A stretch of 64,000 nt of DNA, taken from assembly GCF_025567165.1 (NCBI RefSeq), contig NZ_JAOQKC010000001.1:186001-250000 (forward strand), given 5' to 3'. The DNA is from Laedolimicola ammoniilytica. Lineage in GTDB: Bacteria; Bacillota; Clostridia; Lachnospirales; Lachnospiraceae. The translations under genes were made by a program, and so were the position numbers. Under the pieces are notes generated by a model. The model searched no databases. It was not told the DNA's origin and was given only the letters and a program-made list of their open reading frames with translations. Below, piece after piece: positions 1-7,250 of the stretch. Each line of letters opens with the position of its first letter. Within the stretch, counting starts at the first letter, position 1.

Positions 1-97
1 TGCTGTAAAATATGCCCGAATACATTGACTTTCCTGTACAAATATTCTAAAATTAGACACAGATAACGTAACTGTTCAGTCCCTTTGCAGTTACGTT

Positions 98-138
98 GCA
101 AAATCCATTTAAAATCGGCTTCGCCGATGGGATTTTGC
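98..138. other. Hairpin upstream of the phosphoglucomutase gene
   Basis: GCAAAATCC (98-106) pairs with GGATTTTGC (130-138), and a second stem lies inside it (ATCGGC at 114-119 with the CCGAT side at 124-128). There is no T tract after it, so it is not a convincing terminator. It may belong to a leader RNA or to the end of an upstream unit. The rest of bases 1-216 shows only a TATAAT at 190-195, with a poor -35, just before the ribosome binding site of the next gene. Confidence 0.4.
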
Positions 139-216
139 AGACCTGAATCACTTTCTTACACCTTCAGTAGCGAGTGCTTCAGGCTGAAATATAATGATAG
201 AAGTGAGGTATCAGTT

Positions 217-1899
217 ATGTATTTGGACGATTATAAGCGTTGGATGGACACGGAACTGGAGGATCCGGCTCTGACTGAGGAGCTGAAAGGCATCGCGGGA
301 AAGGACGATGAGATTAAGGACCGTTTTGCGGTAGCCCTGAAATTTGGTACCGCAGGCCTGCGTGGTGTGCTGGGAGCAGGTTCCAACCGTATGAATATCT
401 ATGTGGTCCGTCAGGCGACCCAGGGTCTGGCCAACTGGGTAAAGACCCAGGGCGGCAGCCAGCTTGTGGCCATCAGCTATGACAGCCGTATCAACAGCGA
501 CGTGTTCGCGAAGACAGCAGCCAGCGTGCTGGCAGCCAATGGAATCAAGGTTCGCATTTACGACGCCCTGATGCCGGTTCCGGCTCTTAGCTTCGCAACC
601 CGTTATTATCAGGCCAATGCGGGTATCATGGTGACCGCGTCCCATAACCCGGCGAAATACAACGGCTACAAGGCCTACGGCCCGGACGGCTGCCAGATGA
701 CGGATGAGGCGGCGGATATCGTATATGCCGAGATCCAGAAGACTGACATCCTGACCGGCGCGAAGGTCATGGATTTCGAGGCAGGTATCAAAGAAGGCCT
801 CATCGAATACGTAGGCGACGACTGTAAAGAAGCCCTGTATCAGGCCATCGAGGCTCGCAGCGTGCGTCCGGGTATCTGCGCTGCATCCGGCCTGAAGCTG
901 GTATATTCCCCGCTGAACGGTTCCGGCCTGGTTCCGGTAACCCGTGTGCTGAAGGATATCGGCATCACCGATGTGACCATCGTACCGGAGCAGCAGTATC
1001 CGGACGGTCACTTCCCCACCTGCCCGTACCCGAATCCGGAGATCTTCGAGGCTCTCCGTCTGGGACTGGAGCTGGCGGAGAAGACCGGAGCAGACCTGAT
1101 GCTGGCTACCGACCCGGACGCAGACCGTGTGGGTATCGCCATGAAGTGCCCGGACGGCAGCTATGAGCTGGTATCCGGTAATGAGATGGGCGTTCTGCTT
1201 CTGGACTATATCTGCGCAGGCCGCATTGAGAAGGGCACTATGCCGAAGAATCCGGTGGCTGTGAAGTCCATCGTATCCACTCCGCTGGCAGACGCGGTGG
1301 CGAAGAACTACGGCGTGGAGCTCCGTAGCGTTCTGACCGGCTTCAAATGGATTGGCGACCAGATCGCGAAGCTGGAAGCAGCAGGTGAGGCAGACCGCTT
1401 TATCTTCGGCTTCGAAGAGAGCTACGGATATCTGGCAGGCCCCTATGTGCGTGATAAGGACGCCATCATCGGTTCCATGCTCATCTGTGAGATGGCGGCT
1501 TACTACCGGAGCATCGGTTCCTCCATCAAGCAGCGTCTGGAAGAGATCTATGAGAAATATGGCCGTTACCTGAACAAGGTAGACAGCTTCGAGTTCCCGG
1601 GACTGTCCGGTATGGACAAGATGGCCGGCATCATGGACGGCCTTCGCCAGAACCCGCCCGCGAAGATCGGCGATTACGCGGTGGTAAAGGTAACAGATTA
1701 TAAGAAGCCCGAGGAGACAGGTCTCCCGGCAGCCAATGTACTGGTGTACAAGCTGGAAGGCGGCGCAGAAGTCATCGTCCGCCCGTCCGGAACCGAGCCG
1801 AAGATCAAGACCTACTTTACTACACTCGGAAAGGATCTGGCTGAAGCCCAGGTCCAGAAGGATGCGCTGGCAGCAGCGATCGCTCCCATATTTGAGTAA
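217..1899 (+). CDS. pgcA: Alpha-phosphoglucomutase / phosphohexomutase
   Basis: Interconverts glucose-1-phosphate and glucose-6-phosphate (possibly also mannose phosphates) in the cytoplasm, linking glycolysis to envelope sugar synthesis. The 560-residue protein has the full phosphohexomutase signature set: GTAGLRG near the N terminus, the phosphoserine loop TASHNPAKYNG, metal site DPDADR, sugar site GFEESYGY and phosphate site RPSGTEPKIK. The length fits the long Firmicutes PgcA type. The reading frame is open from 85, but the ATG at 217 follows a good ribosome binding site (GAAGTGAGG) and begins the conserved domain, so I chose it. A second, related mutase lies at 45966-47456 in the GDP-fucose operon; this copy stands alone and is probably the housekeeping one. 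Exact hexose preference cannot be read from sequence. Confidence 0.93.
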   Translation: MYLDDYKRWMDTELEDPALTEELKGIAGKDDEIKDRFAVALKFGTAGLRGVLGAGSNRMNIYVVRQATQGLANWVKTQGGSQLVAISYDSRINSDVFAKTAASVLAANGIKVRIYDALMPVPALSFATRYYQANAGIMVTASHNPAKYNGYKAYGPDGCQMTDEAADIVYAEIQKTDILTGAKVMDFEAGIKEGLIEYVGDDCKEALYQAIEARSVRPGICAASGLKLVYSPLNGSGLVPVTRVLKDIGITDVTIVPEQQYPDGHFPTCPYPNPEIFEALRLGLELAEKTGADLMLATDPDADRVGIAMKCPDGSYELVSGNEMGVLLLDYICAGRIEKGTMPKNPVAVKSIVSTPLADAVAKNYGVELRSVLTGFKWIGDQIAKLEAAGEADRFIFGFEESYGYLAGPYVRDKDAIIGSMLICEMAAYYRSIGSSIKQRLEEIYEKYGRYLNKVDSFEFPGLSGMDKMAGIMDGLRQNPPAKIGDYAVVKVTDYKKPEETGLPAANVLVYKLEGGAEVIVRPSGTEPKIKTYFTTLGKDLAEAQVQKDALAAAIAPIFE

Positions 1900-1915
1900 C
1901 AAAACCCGAAATACC

Positions 1916-1944
1916 TTGACAAATAAATGAGAAACGGGTATAAA
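1916..1944 (+). promoter_or_regulatory. Housekeeping promoter for hup
   Basis: TTGACA (1916-1921), 17-bp spacer, TATAAA (1939-1944). It lies just after the mutase stop codon and leaves an mRNA leader of about 75 nt before hup. Confidence 0.8.
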
Positions 1945-2027
1945 TAGGAAAGAAGATATGGAAGAACGCACACACAGACATATCGTCGACAAAAAGAGTA
2001 GTAGTATTATTTAGGAGGAATTACCAG

Positions 2028-2300
2028 ATGAACAGAATGGAATTAGTTGCTGCTATCGCAGAGAAGACTGAGTTATCCAAGAAGGACGCAGAGAAGGCTC
2101 TGAAGGCTTTCACAGATGTAGTTGCAGAAGAGCTGAAGAAGGGCGAGAAGATCCAGCTGGTTGGATTCGGAACCTTCGAGGTATCTGAGAGAGCAGCAAG
2201 AGAGGGAAGAAATCCGCAGACTGGCGAGGCTATGCAGATCGCAGCGTCCAAGTCCCCGAAGTTTAAGGCTGGAAAAGCACTGAAGGATGCTCTGAACTAA
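2028..2300 (+). CDS. hup: HU family DNA-binding protein
   Basis: Nucleoid-associated HU protein, 90 residues, the normal length. The N-terminal helices (residues 1-40, with AEKTELSKKDAEKAL) and the beta-arm region with GFGTFEVSERAAREGRNPQTG are typical, including the proline-containing arm tip (RNPQTG) that intercalates in DNA. It acts as a dimer that bends DNA non-specifically. The ATG has a strong AGGAGG at 2013-2018 and a near-consensus promoter upstream, consistent with high expression. The next gene (rqcP) starts 3 bases after its stop without a ribosome binding site of its own, so the two are probably co-translated, as hbs-like genes and yabO neighbours often are in Clostridia. Confidence 0.95.
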   Translation: MNRMELVAAIAEKTELSKKDAEKALKAFTDVVAEELKKGEKIQLVGFGTFEVSERAAREGRNPQTGEAMQIAASKSPKFKAGKALKDALN

Positions 2301-2303
2301 TCT

Positions 2304-2543
2304 ATGCGTCTTGATAAATATTTAAAGATTTCCCGTCTGATAAAGCGGAGAACCGTAGCCAATGAAGCCTGCGACGCAGGACGCGTGCTGGTCAACGACA
2401 AGGTGGCCAAGGCGTCTGTGAACGTGAAGGCGGGCGACGTGATAGAGATTCAGTTTGGCAGTAAGTCCGTGAAGGTGGAAGTCCTGGACGTCCAGGAGAC
2501 CGTCCGCAAGGATGACGCCAAGGAGCTCTACCGTTATCTTTAA
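2304..2543 (+). CDS. rqcP: S4-domain RNA-binding protein RqcP (YabO/RlbA)
   Basis: An 79-residue S4 (Hsp15-like) RNA-binding protein. The motif MRLDKYLKISRLIKRRTVA followed by ACDAGRVLVNDKVAKAS is the S4 fold. In Bacillus subtilis the orthologue YabO/RqcP works with RqcH on stalled 50S subunits in ribosome-associated quality control, adding C-terminal alanine tails. The position directly before yabP-yabQ-divIC is the same as in B. subtilis. No separate ribosome binding site is visible 5' of the ATG, and the gene follows the hup stop by 3 bases, so translation is probably coupled. The transcript should end in the hairpin/T tract at 2560-2617, which also covers the start of yabP. Confidence 0.9.
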   Translation: MRLDKYLKISRLIKRRTVANEACDAGRVLVNDKVAKASVNVKAGDVIEIQFGSKSVKVEVLDVQETVRKDDAKELYRYL

Positions 2544-2549
2544 AAACAG

Positions 2550-2578
2550 GAATAATGAGAAAGACCTTTTCATACATT
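2550..2578 (+). promoter_or_regulatory. Probable SigE promoter of yabPQ
   Basis: GAATAAT (2550-2556), 14-bp spacer, CATACATT (2571-2578). The -10 matches the B. subtilis SigE consensus CATACAnT fully, and the -35 differs from KMATATT at one position. yabP and yabQ are mother-cell genes of the SigE regulon in B. subtilis. Transcription would start near 2585-2588, inside the loop of the overlapping hairpin. Confidence 0.7.
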
Positions 2579-2617
2579 TAGTTGTAAACTAGTAAGTGTA
2601 TGGGGAGGTCTTTTTTT
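2560..2617 (+). terminator. 21-bp hairpin plus T tract covering the yabP ribosome binding site
   Basis: Bases 2560-2580 pair with 2593-2613 over 21 consecutive positions (four are G-U in RNA), with a 12-nt loop, followed by a run of seven T (2611-2617). This is a Rho-independent terminator for hup-rqcP. Its right arm contains GGGGAGG, the ribosome binding site of yabP, and the T run reaches the TTG start codon of yabP. The SigE -10 element lies inside the left arm. Confidence 0.85.
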
Positions 2618-2900
2618 GGAAGAAAAGCAGTACGCAAAAGCCCACAAGCTGCTCTTAAGCAACCGGCGGACGGGTACCATCAGCGGCGTCACTGACGTGA
2701 TTTCTTTTGATATCGCGGAAATCCTGCTGGAGACGGAGCAGGGCATGCTGACCATCAAAGGCGCCGATCTCCATGTGAACCGTCTGACCCTGGAGAAGGG
2801 AGAGGTAGATATCGAGGGACGGATAGACAGTATGGCCTACTCAGAGGTCACGGATTTTCATAAGGCGGGCGCGTCGCTGCTGGGCCGCCTGTTCAAATAG
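2616..2900 (+). CDS. yabP: Sporulation protein YabP
   Basis: A 94-residue YabP/YqfC family protein, expressed in the mother cell during sporulation and needed with YabQ for normal spore cortex in B. subtilis. The central segment (SFDIAEILLETEQGMLTIKG, then LTLEKGEVDIEGRID) is the family core. The start is TTG at 2616, preceded by GGGGAGG at 2602-2608; the ATG at 2600 is out of frame. Both signals are buried in a terminator-type hairpin, so translation should be possible only from mRNA that starts within it, i.e. from the SigE promoter at 2550-2578. yabQ follows closely. Confidence 0.9.
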   Translation: MEEKQYAKAHKLLLSNRRTGTISGVTDVISFDIAEILLETEQGMLTIKGADLHVNRLTLEKGEVDIEGRIDSMAYSEVTDFHKAGASLLGRLFK

Positions 2901-2918
2901 CCTATGGGCGGGGGAATC

Positions 2919-3221
2919 ATGTTTGAACTGCAGTTTTTCGGAAAAGCCCTCCTCTATGGCGCGGCACTGGCCTTCTCCTATGAGGGCCTGAAGGTGTTCC
3001 GGCGGCTGATATCCCATGGGACGGTCTGGATGGCGCTGGAGGATCTGGCCTACTGGCTGACCTGCGGATTCTTGATTTTCCGGATGCTGTACCGGGAGAA
3101 CAGCGGAGCCGTCCGGGGTTTCGCCGTTACGGCCGTGGTGCTGGGCATGCTTCTTTACCTCCGGGTTGCGAAAATATGCCGAAATTTATGCCGAAATCTC
3201 AGAAAAAAATTGCATAAATAA
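2919..3221 (+). CDS. yabQ: Spore cortex biosynthesis membrane protein YabQ
   Basis: A membrane protein of 100 residues with three to four hydrophobic segments (LLYGAALAFSYEGL; LAYWLTCGFLIFRMLY; FAVTAVVLGMLLYLRVA) and a basic C-terminal tail. YabQ localises to the membranes around the forespore in B. subtilis and is needed for cortex formation. An in-frame ATG exists at 2904, but it lacks a ribosome binding site, whereas ATG 2919 is preceded by GGGCGGGGGAA; I prefer 2919. It is co-transcribed with yabP. The family is weakly conserved in sequence, so the assignment rests partly on position and topology. Confidence 0.82.
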   Translation: MFELQFFGKALLYGAALAFSYEGLKVFRRLISHGTVWMALEDLAYWLTCGFLIFRMLYRENSGAVRGFAVTAVVLGMLLYLRVAKICRNLCRNLRKKLHK

Positions 3222-3238
3222 ATAAAAAAGACTATAAT
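3210..3238 (+). promoter_or_regulatory. Vegetative promoter for divIC
   Basis: TTGCAT (3210-3215), 17-bp spacer, TATAAT (3233-3238). It overlaps the end of yabQ and gives divIC its own housekeeping transcription, separate from the sporulation genes upstream. A short stem AAACGGC (3276-3282) with GCCGTTT (3291-3297) lies in the leader. Confidence 0.75.
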
Positions 3239-3336
3239 AAAATAAATGTACCCACAAATAGGTGGATTTGATGGGAAACGGCAGAAGAAAGCCGTTTTAA
3301 AAGCAGTTTCAGAACGAAAGTGAGGCGAAAGGAGCT

Positions 3337-3642
3337 ATGGCGACAAAAACCCGGCGCGGGATGAACCGAAGAAAACGCATGGGATATCGGCTAATCATAC
3401 TGACTGTGATGTGTCTGCTGGTAACGGGTTTTTATGCGAAGCATCGGCTCCAGCAGAAGAACGGGGCCTACCAGAAGCAGGAAGAGCAGCTGATGGCCCA
3501 GATTGCAGAGGAAGAGCAGCGTTCGAAGGATATCGAGGAGCTGGGCAAATACGTCCAGACTAAGAAGTATGTGGAAGAGGTGGCCAAGGAACGGCTGGGA
3601 CTCGTCTATCCCGACGAGATTCTGTTCAAGGCCAAAGAGTAA
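3337..3642 (+). CDS. divIC: Septum formation initiator family protein DivIC (FtsB-like)
   Basis: Bitopic cell-division protein of 101 residues. A basic cytoplasmic N terminus (KTRRGMNRRKRMGYR) is followed by one transmembrane segment (residues about 19-33) and an extracellular coiled coil rich in Q and E (residues 35-75), then the FtsB/DivIC-type C-terminal block with ERLGLVYPDEILF. It forms the FtsL-DivIB-DivIC complex that activates septal peptidoglycan synthesis. The ATG at 3337 has a clear AAAGGAG. The gene sits in the conserved yabQ-divIC-spoIIE order, but the yabR (S1-domain) gene found between divIC and spoIIE in Bacillus is absent here. Confidence 0.88.
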   Translation: MATKTRRGMNRRKRMGYRLIILTVMCLLVTGFYAKHRLQQKNGAYQKQEEQLMAQIAEEEQRSKDIEELGKYVQTKKYVEEVAKERLGLVYPDEILFKAKE

Positions 3643-3671
3643 CAGGTTTACATAATGTATGAACACGGAGA

Positions 3672-3706
3672 CTGTCCGGGACCCGAAAGGGTTCGGACAG
3701 CCTTTT
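3672..3706 (+). terminator. Terminator after divIC
   Basis: CTGTCCGGGACCC (3672-3684), GAAA loop, GGGTTCGGACAG (3689-3700), then CCTTTT. Confidence 0.85.
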
Positions 3707-3746
3707 CAGTTTCCGGCAGGTTCTTAAAGAGCGTTCTATGTCCCCT

Positions 3747-3813
3747 TTTGCCGAAAACTTCTGAAATCACCCGCCCCCATTTGACAAAATAATCCGTTTC
3801 CGTCCTCTATAAT
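3747..3813 (+). promoter_or_regulatory. Spo0A-type promoter of spoIIE
   Basis: TTTGACAAA at 3780-3788 is, on the other strand, a perfect 0A box (TTTGTCAAA). It overlaps a -35-like TTGACA (3781-3786). TATAAT lies at 3808-3813, a spacer of 21 bp instead of 17. A second 0A-like box with one mismatch, TTTGCCGAA, is at 3747-3755. B. subtilis spoIIE and spoIIG promoters have this same architecture: SigA elements 21-22 bp apart activated by phosphorylated Spo0A. Confidence 0.75.
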
Positions 3814-3858
3814 TCCCAATCACACAGACACACACGGAAGACGAGGAGGAACAAGAAC

Positions 3859-5235
3859 GTGAAACGAGAGGAAAATTACGGCTGGCTCTACGGAATCGTG
3901 GCGGGCAGCTGCGTGGCAGCGATGCAGATTGGCGTAGGAATGTTTCAGATGGATCGGGATTACGCCATCCTTCTGGGAGCGGCCCAGGGACTTTTGGTAT
4001 GTTCTCTTACCGTGATCTGCGGCGGGATTCTGGTGTGGATTTTGAAACCCCTTCCCACGGAGCGGGAGGAGCAGTCCCATCCGGTACAACAGCGGCTTAC
4101 GGAATACAGGGAGGCCTTTCACAACCTGGCGGTAAGCTTCGCAGGCACGCCAGGCCGGATGGCGGAGGCCGTCCCGGAGGAGGAACGGCTGGATAAGACG
4201 GAGAAAATGAAGCTGCTCTGGAATACGAGACTGGAGGAAAACCGTGCGGCGGTGGCGGTACAGCTTAATGAAATGGCGCGGATTATGACTGATACGGTGG
4301 AATACGCCTGGGACACACAGCCCGACGAGGATTTGGAGCAGCGGCTGGCGAAAAAGCTGCGGAGTATGGGGCTCAGTGTCCATTCGGTGATGGTCTACCA
4401 GGAGGAACACCGGCGGCAGGAGGTTTATCTGACCATCAGCACCCGTCACCGCAAATGCGTGGCCACGAAGGACATTGCGGAGGCTCTGTCCAGGCTGATG
4501 AAGAAGGCCATGATGCCGGGCAAGGACAGCCGGGCCTTTGTGGGAAGCGAGAAGGCGACGGTGCTGTTCGTGGAGCGGACGAATTTTCAGGTGCTTTACA
4601 GCGTGGAGAAGGCGGTCAAGAGCAAAGAAACCATCTCCGGGGACAATTTTTCCCTGCACCGGTGCCGGGAAGGGCAGTTTATCGGGGCGCTGTCGGACGG
4701 TATGGGGTCCGGCATGGCGGCCTACCGGGACAGTGAGATGGTCATTGACCTGCTGGAGCAGTTTCTGGAGGCAGGTTTCTCCAAGGAGACGGCGGTGCGG
4801 ATGATCAATTCAGCCCTGATTGTGAGGTCGGACGCCCAGGTATTTTCCACCATCGATATCAGCTCGCTGGATCTGTATACCGGCATCTGCGAATTTCTGA
4901 AGGTGGGCGCGTCCACCACCTTCATCCGGCGGGAAAACTGGGTGGAGACCATCTCTTCCACCAGCCTGCCCGCAGGCGTCTTCCACAAGCTGGAGCCGGA
5001 CTGCACCAGCAGAAAGCTCTACGACGGCGACATGGTTATCATGGTGACAGACGGGGTGCTGGATGCCCTGCCTGCGGCCCATCAGGAGAAGCTGATGAAG
5101 GACATCATCCTGGAGCATGATACGGGAAATCCGTCCGAGCTGGCCGCCTACATTCTGGCCCGGGTGCGCCAGTACCGGGAGAAGGAGCCCGCGGACGATA
5201 TGACGGTGCTGGTGATGGGGCTGGTAAAGTATTAA
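3859..5235 (+). CDS. spoIIE: Short SpoIIE-type PP2C serine phosphatase
   Basis: Serine phosphatase that in sporulators dephosphorylates the anti-anti-sigma factor SpoIIAA and so releases SigF in the forespore. The C-terminal half (about residues 230-458) is a SpoIIE/PP2C domain with intact metal-binding motifs: SDGMGSGMAA, DGVLDALP and ADDMTVLVMG. The N terminus has only two transmembrane segments (about residues 9-27 and 36-60), followed by a soluble regulatory linker. Bacillus and most clostridial SpoIIE proteins have about 800 residues and ten membrane spans, so this one lacks most of the membrane module; the upstream 216 bases contain no missing coding part. The start is GTG with GAGGAGGA 8 nt before it. 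Position before tilS and the Spo0A-type promoter support a true SpoIIE role despite the short form. Confidence 0.85.
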   Translation: MKREENYGWLYGIVAGSCVAAMQIGVGMFQMDRDYAILLGAAQGLLVCSLTVICGGILVWILKPLPTEREEQSHPVQQRLTEYREAFHNLAVSFAGTPGRMAEAVPEEERLDKTEKMKLLWNTRLEENRAAVAVQLNEMARIMTDTVEYAWDTQPDEDLEQRLAKKLRSMGLSVHSVMVYQEEHRRQEVYLTISTRHRKCVATKDIAEALSRLMKKAMMPGKDSRAFVGSEKATVLFVERTNFQVLYSVEKAVKSKETISGDNFSLHRCREGQFIGALSDGMGSGMAAYRDSEMVIDLLEQFLEAGFSKETAVRMINSALIVRSDAQVFSTIDISSLDLYTGICEFLKVGASTTFIRRENWVETISSTSLPAGVFHKLEPDCTSRKLYDGDMVIMVTDGVLDALPAAHQEKLMKDIILEHDTGNPSELAAYILARVRQYREKEPADDMTVLVMGLVKY

Positions 5236-5288
5236 AGAGATATGGTATACTAAAAGTAATGGAAAAACTACGAAAGGAAAACTGGAAA

Positions 5289-6680
5289 ATGCTGGATCGC
5301 GTGCGTGCATTTACAGAAAAATATCAGATGATTCGTCCGGGAGACAGGATCGTGGCGGGCATATCGGGAGGAGCGGATTCCGTGTGCCTGCTTTTCCTGC
5401 TGCACGAACTCTGCCGGGAAAAGGGCGCGTCGCTCTTTGCGGTGCATGTCAATCACTGCCTGCGGGGCGCGGAGGCTGACGGAGACGAAGCCTATGTGCG
5501 GGAGCTCTGCGGACGGCTTACGATTCCGCTGCGGACCGTTTCCTTTGACGTAAAGGAGAGGGCAGCCCGGGAGCACCTGACCCTGGAGGAGGCGGGGCGG
5601 CTCTGCCGGTATGAGGCCTTCGCGGAGGAAGCAAGGATCTTAAGCGGCGCGCGGATTGCGGTGGCCCATCACGCGGGGGATCAGGCAGAGACTGTGCTAT
5701 TCCAGCTCTTTCGGGGAAGCGGCCTTAAGGGCCTCTCCGGCATGAGTCCGGTGCGGGATAACATTATCCGGCCATTGCTCTGCGTGGAGCGGGAGGAGAT
5801 CGAGGCCTGGCTTACCGAACGGGGCATCGCCTGGCGGACGGACAGTACGAATCTGACCATGGACTACACACGGAACCGGATCCGGGGCGATATCCTGAAG
5901 ACGGCCCGGGAGCAGATCAACGTGAAGGCGGTCCGGCATGTGGCCGAGGCAGCCGCGGAGCTGGGCGAAGTGGAGCAGTATCTGGAGCGGAAGACGGATG
6001 CGGCCTACCGGCTTGCGGTACGGGAGGAGGAGGACGCCCGCTTTGTCTTTGCAAACGCATTTTCCAGGGAGGAGACGCTAATCGGGGGCAGAGTGCTCCG
6101 GCGATGTATGGCGGAGCTTGGCGGTCTCAAGGACGTGGAGCGGGTTCACATCGAGCAGATCCGGGAACTCATGGAGAAGCAGACCGGCAGCCGGATCGAC
6201 CTGCCAAATGGCCGCAGCGCCAGACGGGAATACGAGGGCGTTCGGATCAGCCGCGGCGGGAAGTCGACGCGGCAGCAGGGCAGCCCTGCATCGATCTGCC
6301 CGGAGATTCCGGGCAGCGTCCGGATTCGGGGGCAGATATGGGAATTTACCCTGTTGGCAGCGGAAAAAATTGAAATTATTCCCCAAAAAACATATACGAA
6401 ATGGTTCGACTATGATAAAATAAAAAAATGTCTGGAGATCCGGGGGCGGAAACCCGGGGATTATCTGGAGATTAACCGGGCGCATGGACGCAAAAAGCTG
6501 AAGGCGTATCTGATTGATGAAAAGGTGCCGGCGGCGGACCGGGACGAGTTACGGCTGCTGGCGGACGAATCGCATATTGTGTGGATTCCGGGGTATCGTA
6601 TCAGTGAGGCGTATAAGGTCACGGAGGACACCAGGAACATTTTAAAAGTACAGATAAGCGGAGGAAATGAACATGGCTGA
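5289..6680 (+). CDS. tilS: tRNA(Ile)-lysidine synthetase
   Basis: Uses ATP and lysine to convert C34 of the CAU-anticodon tRNA-Ile to lysidine, so that it reads AUA; essential in nearly all bacteria. The N-terminal N-type PP-loop is SGGADS, followed by VHVNHCLRGAEAD and the HHAGDQAETVL motif of the catalytic domain. The C-terminal TilS domain (about 360-455) includes RGRKPGDYLE. An in-frame ATG occurs at 5259, but ATG 5289 has AAAGGA at the correct distance and aligns with the usual N terminus, giving 463 residues. The gene overlaps hpt by 8 bases. TATACT at 5246-5251 may be part of a weak promoter. Confidence 0.92.
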   Translation: MLDRVRAFTEKYQMIRPGDRIVAGISGGADSVCLLFLLHELCREKGASLFAVHVNHCLRGAEADGDEAYVRELCGRLTIPLRTVSFDVKERAAREHLTLEEAGRLCRYEAFAEEARILSGARIAVAHHAGDQAETVLFQLFRGSGLKGLSGMSPVRDNIIRPLLCVEREEIEAWLTERGIAWRTDSTNLTMDYTRNRIRGDILKTAREQINVKAVRHVAEAAAELGEVEQYLERKTDAAYRLAVREEEDARFVFANAFSREETLIGGRVLRRCMAELGGLKDVERVHIEQIRELMEKQTGSRIDLPNGRSARREYEGVRISRGGKSTRQQGSPASICPEIPGSVRIRGQIWEFTLLAAEKIEIIPQKTYTKWFDYDKIKKCLEIRGRKPGDYLEINRAHGRKKLKAYLIDEKVPAADRDELRLLADESHIVWIPGYRISEAYKVTEDTRNILKVQISGGNEHG

Positions 6681-7200
6681 GAAAATCAGAGTTATGATTC
6701 CCGAAGAGGAAGTAGACGCGAAGATCAAAGAGCTGGGACAGAAGATCAGCGAGAAGTTTGCAGGCGAGGAGGTTCACCTGATCTGTATTCTGAAGGGCAG
6801 CGTATTCTTCGTATGCGAGCTGGCCAAGAGAATCACCGTGCCGGTGACCATCGATTTTATGCAGGTATCCAGCTACGGCGCGGAGACCAAGTCCAGCGGC
6901 GTGGTACGTCTGAGCAAGGATCTGGACGAACCGCTGCAGGGGAAGAATGTGATTATCGTGGAGGATATCATTGATTCCGGACGGACCTTAAGCCACCTGG
7001 TAAAGCTTTTGGGACAGCGGAATCCGAAAACCATGACCCTGTGCACCCTGCTTGACAAGCCGGATCGCAGAGTGGTAGACGTGGATGTGGAATATACCGG
7101 ATTTACCATTCCGGATGAGTTCGTGGTAGGCTATGGCCTGGACTACGATCAGAAGTACCGGAATCTGCCGTATATCGGAGTGTTAGAGTTTGTGGATTAA
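6673..7200 (+). CDS. hpt: Hypoxanthine phosphoribosyltransferase
   Basis: Purine salvage enzyme that joins hypoxanthine or guanine with PRPP to give IMP or GMP. The PRPP-binding motif VIIVEDIIDSGRTL is present, as are the early ILKGSVFF loop and the C-terminal DEFVVGYGLDYDQKYRNLPY. The length of 175 residues is standard. ATG 6667 is only 2 nt from the GGAGG (6660-6664), while ATG 6673 is 8 nt away, so the latter is chosen. The start lies inside the end of tilS, as in other Firmicutes where tilS, hpt and ftsH form one operon. Confidence 0.95.
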   Translation: MAEKIRVMIPEEEVDAKIKELGQKISEKFAGEEVHLICILKGSVFFVCELAKRITVPVTIDFMQVSSYGAETKSSGVVRLSKDLDEPLQGKNVIIVEDIIDSGRTLSHLVKLLGQRNPKTMTLCTLLDKPDRRVVDVDVEYTGFTIPDEFVVGYGLDYDQKYRNLPYIGVLEFVD

Positions 7201-7250
7201 CGGTTTTGCGAATGGCGCTGCTGAACGTACGGATATAAGGAGGAACCATT

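Noticed and set aside
211..1992. 593-codon open frame on the minus strand opposite the phosphoglucomutase
   Set aside because: It is the mirror of a strongly conserved gene, has a composition typical of antisense frames (many His, Gln, Arg, Leu) and no ribosome binding site.
3337..3858. Missing N-terminal part of spoIIE as a frameshifted upstream piece
   Set aside because: The stretch upstream holds divIC, a terminator and the Spo0A-type promoter, with no membrane-domain coding remnant.
5259..5288. Longer tilS start at 5259
   Set aside because: It sits right after a -10-like TATACT, lacks a ribosome binding site and adds residues not found in the family; ATG 5289 has AAAGGA.
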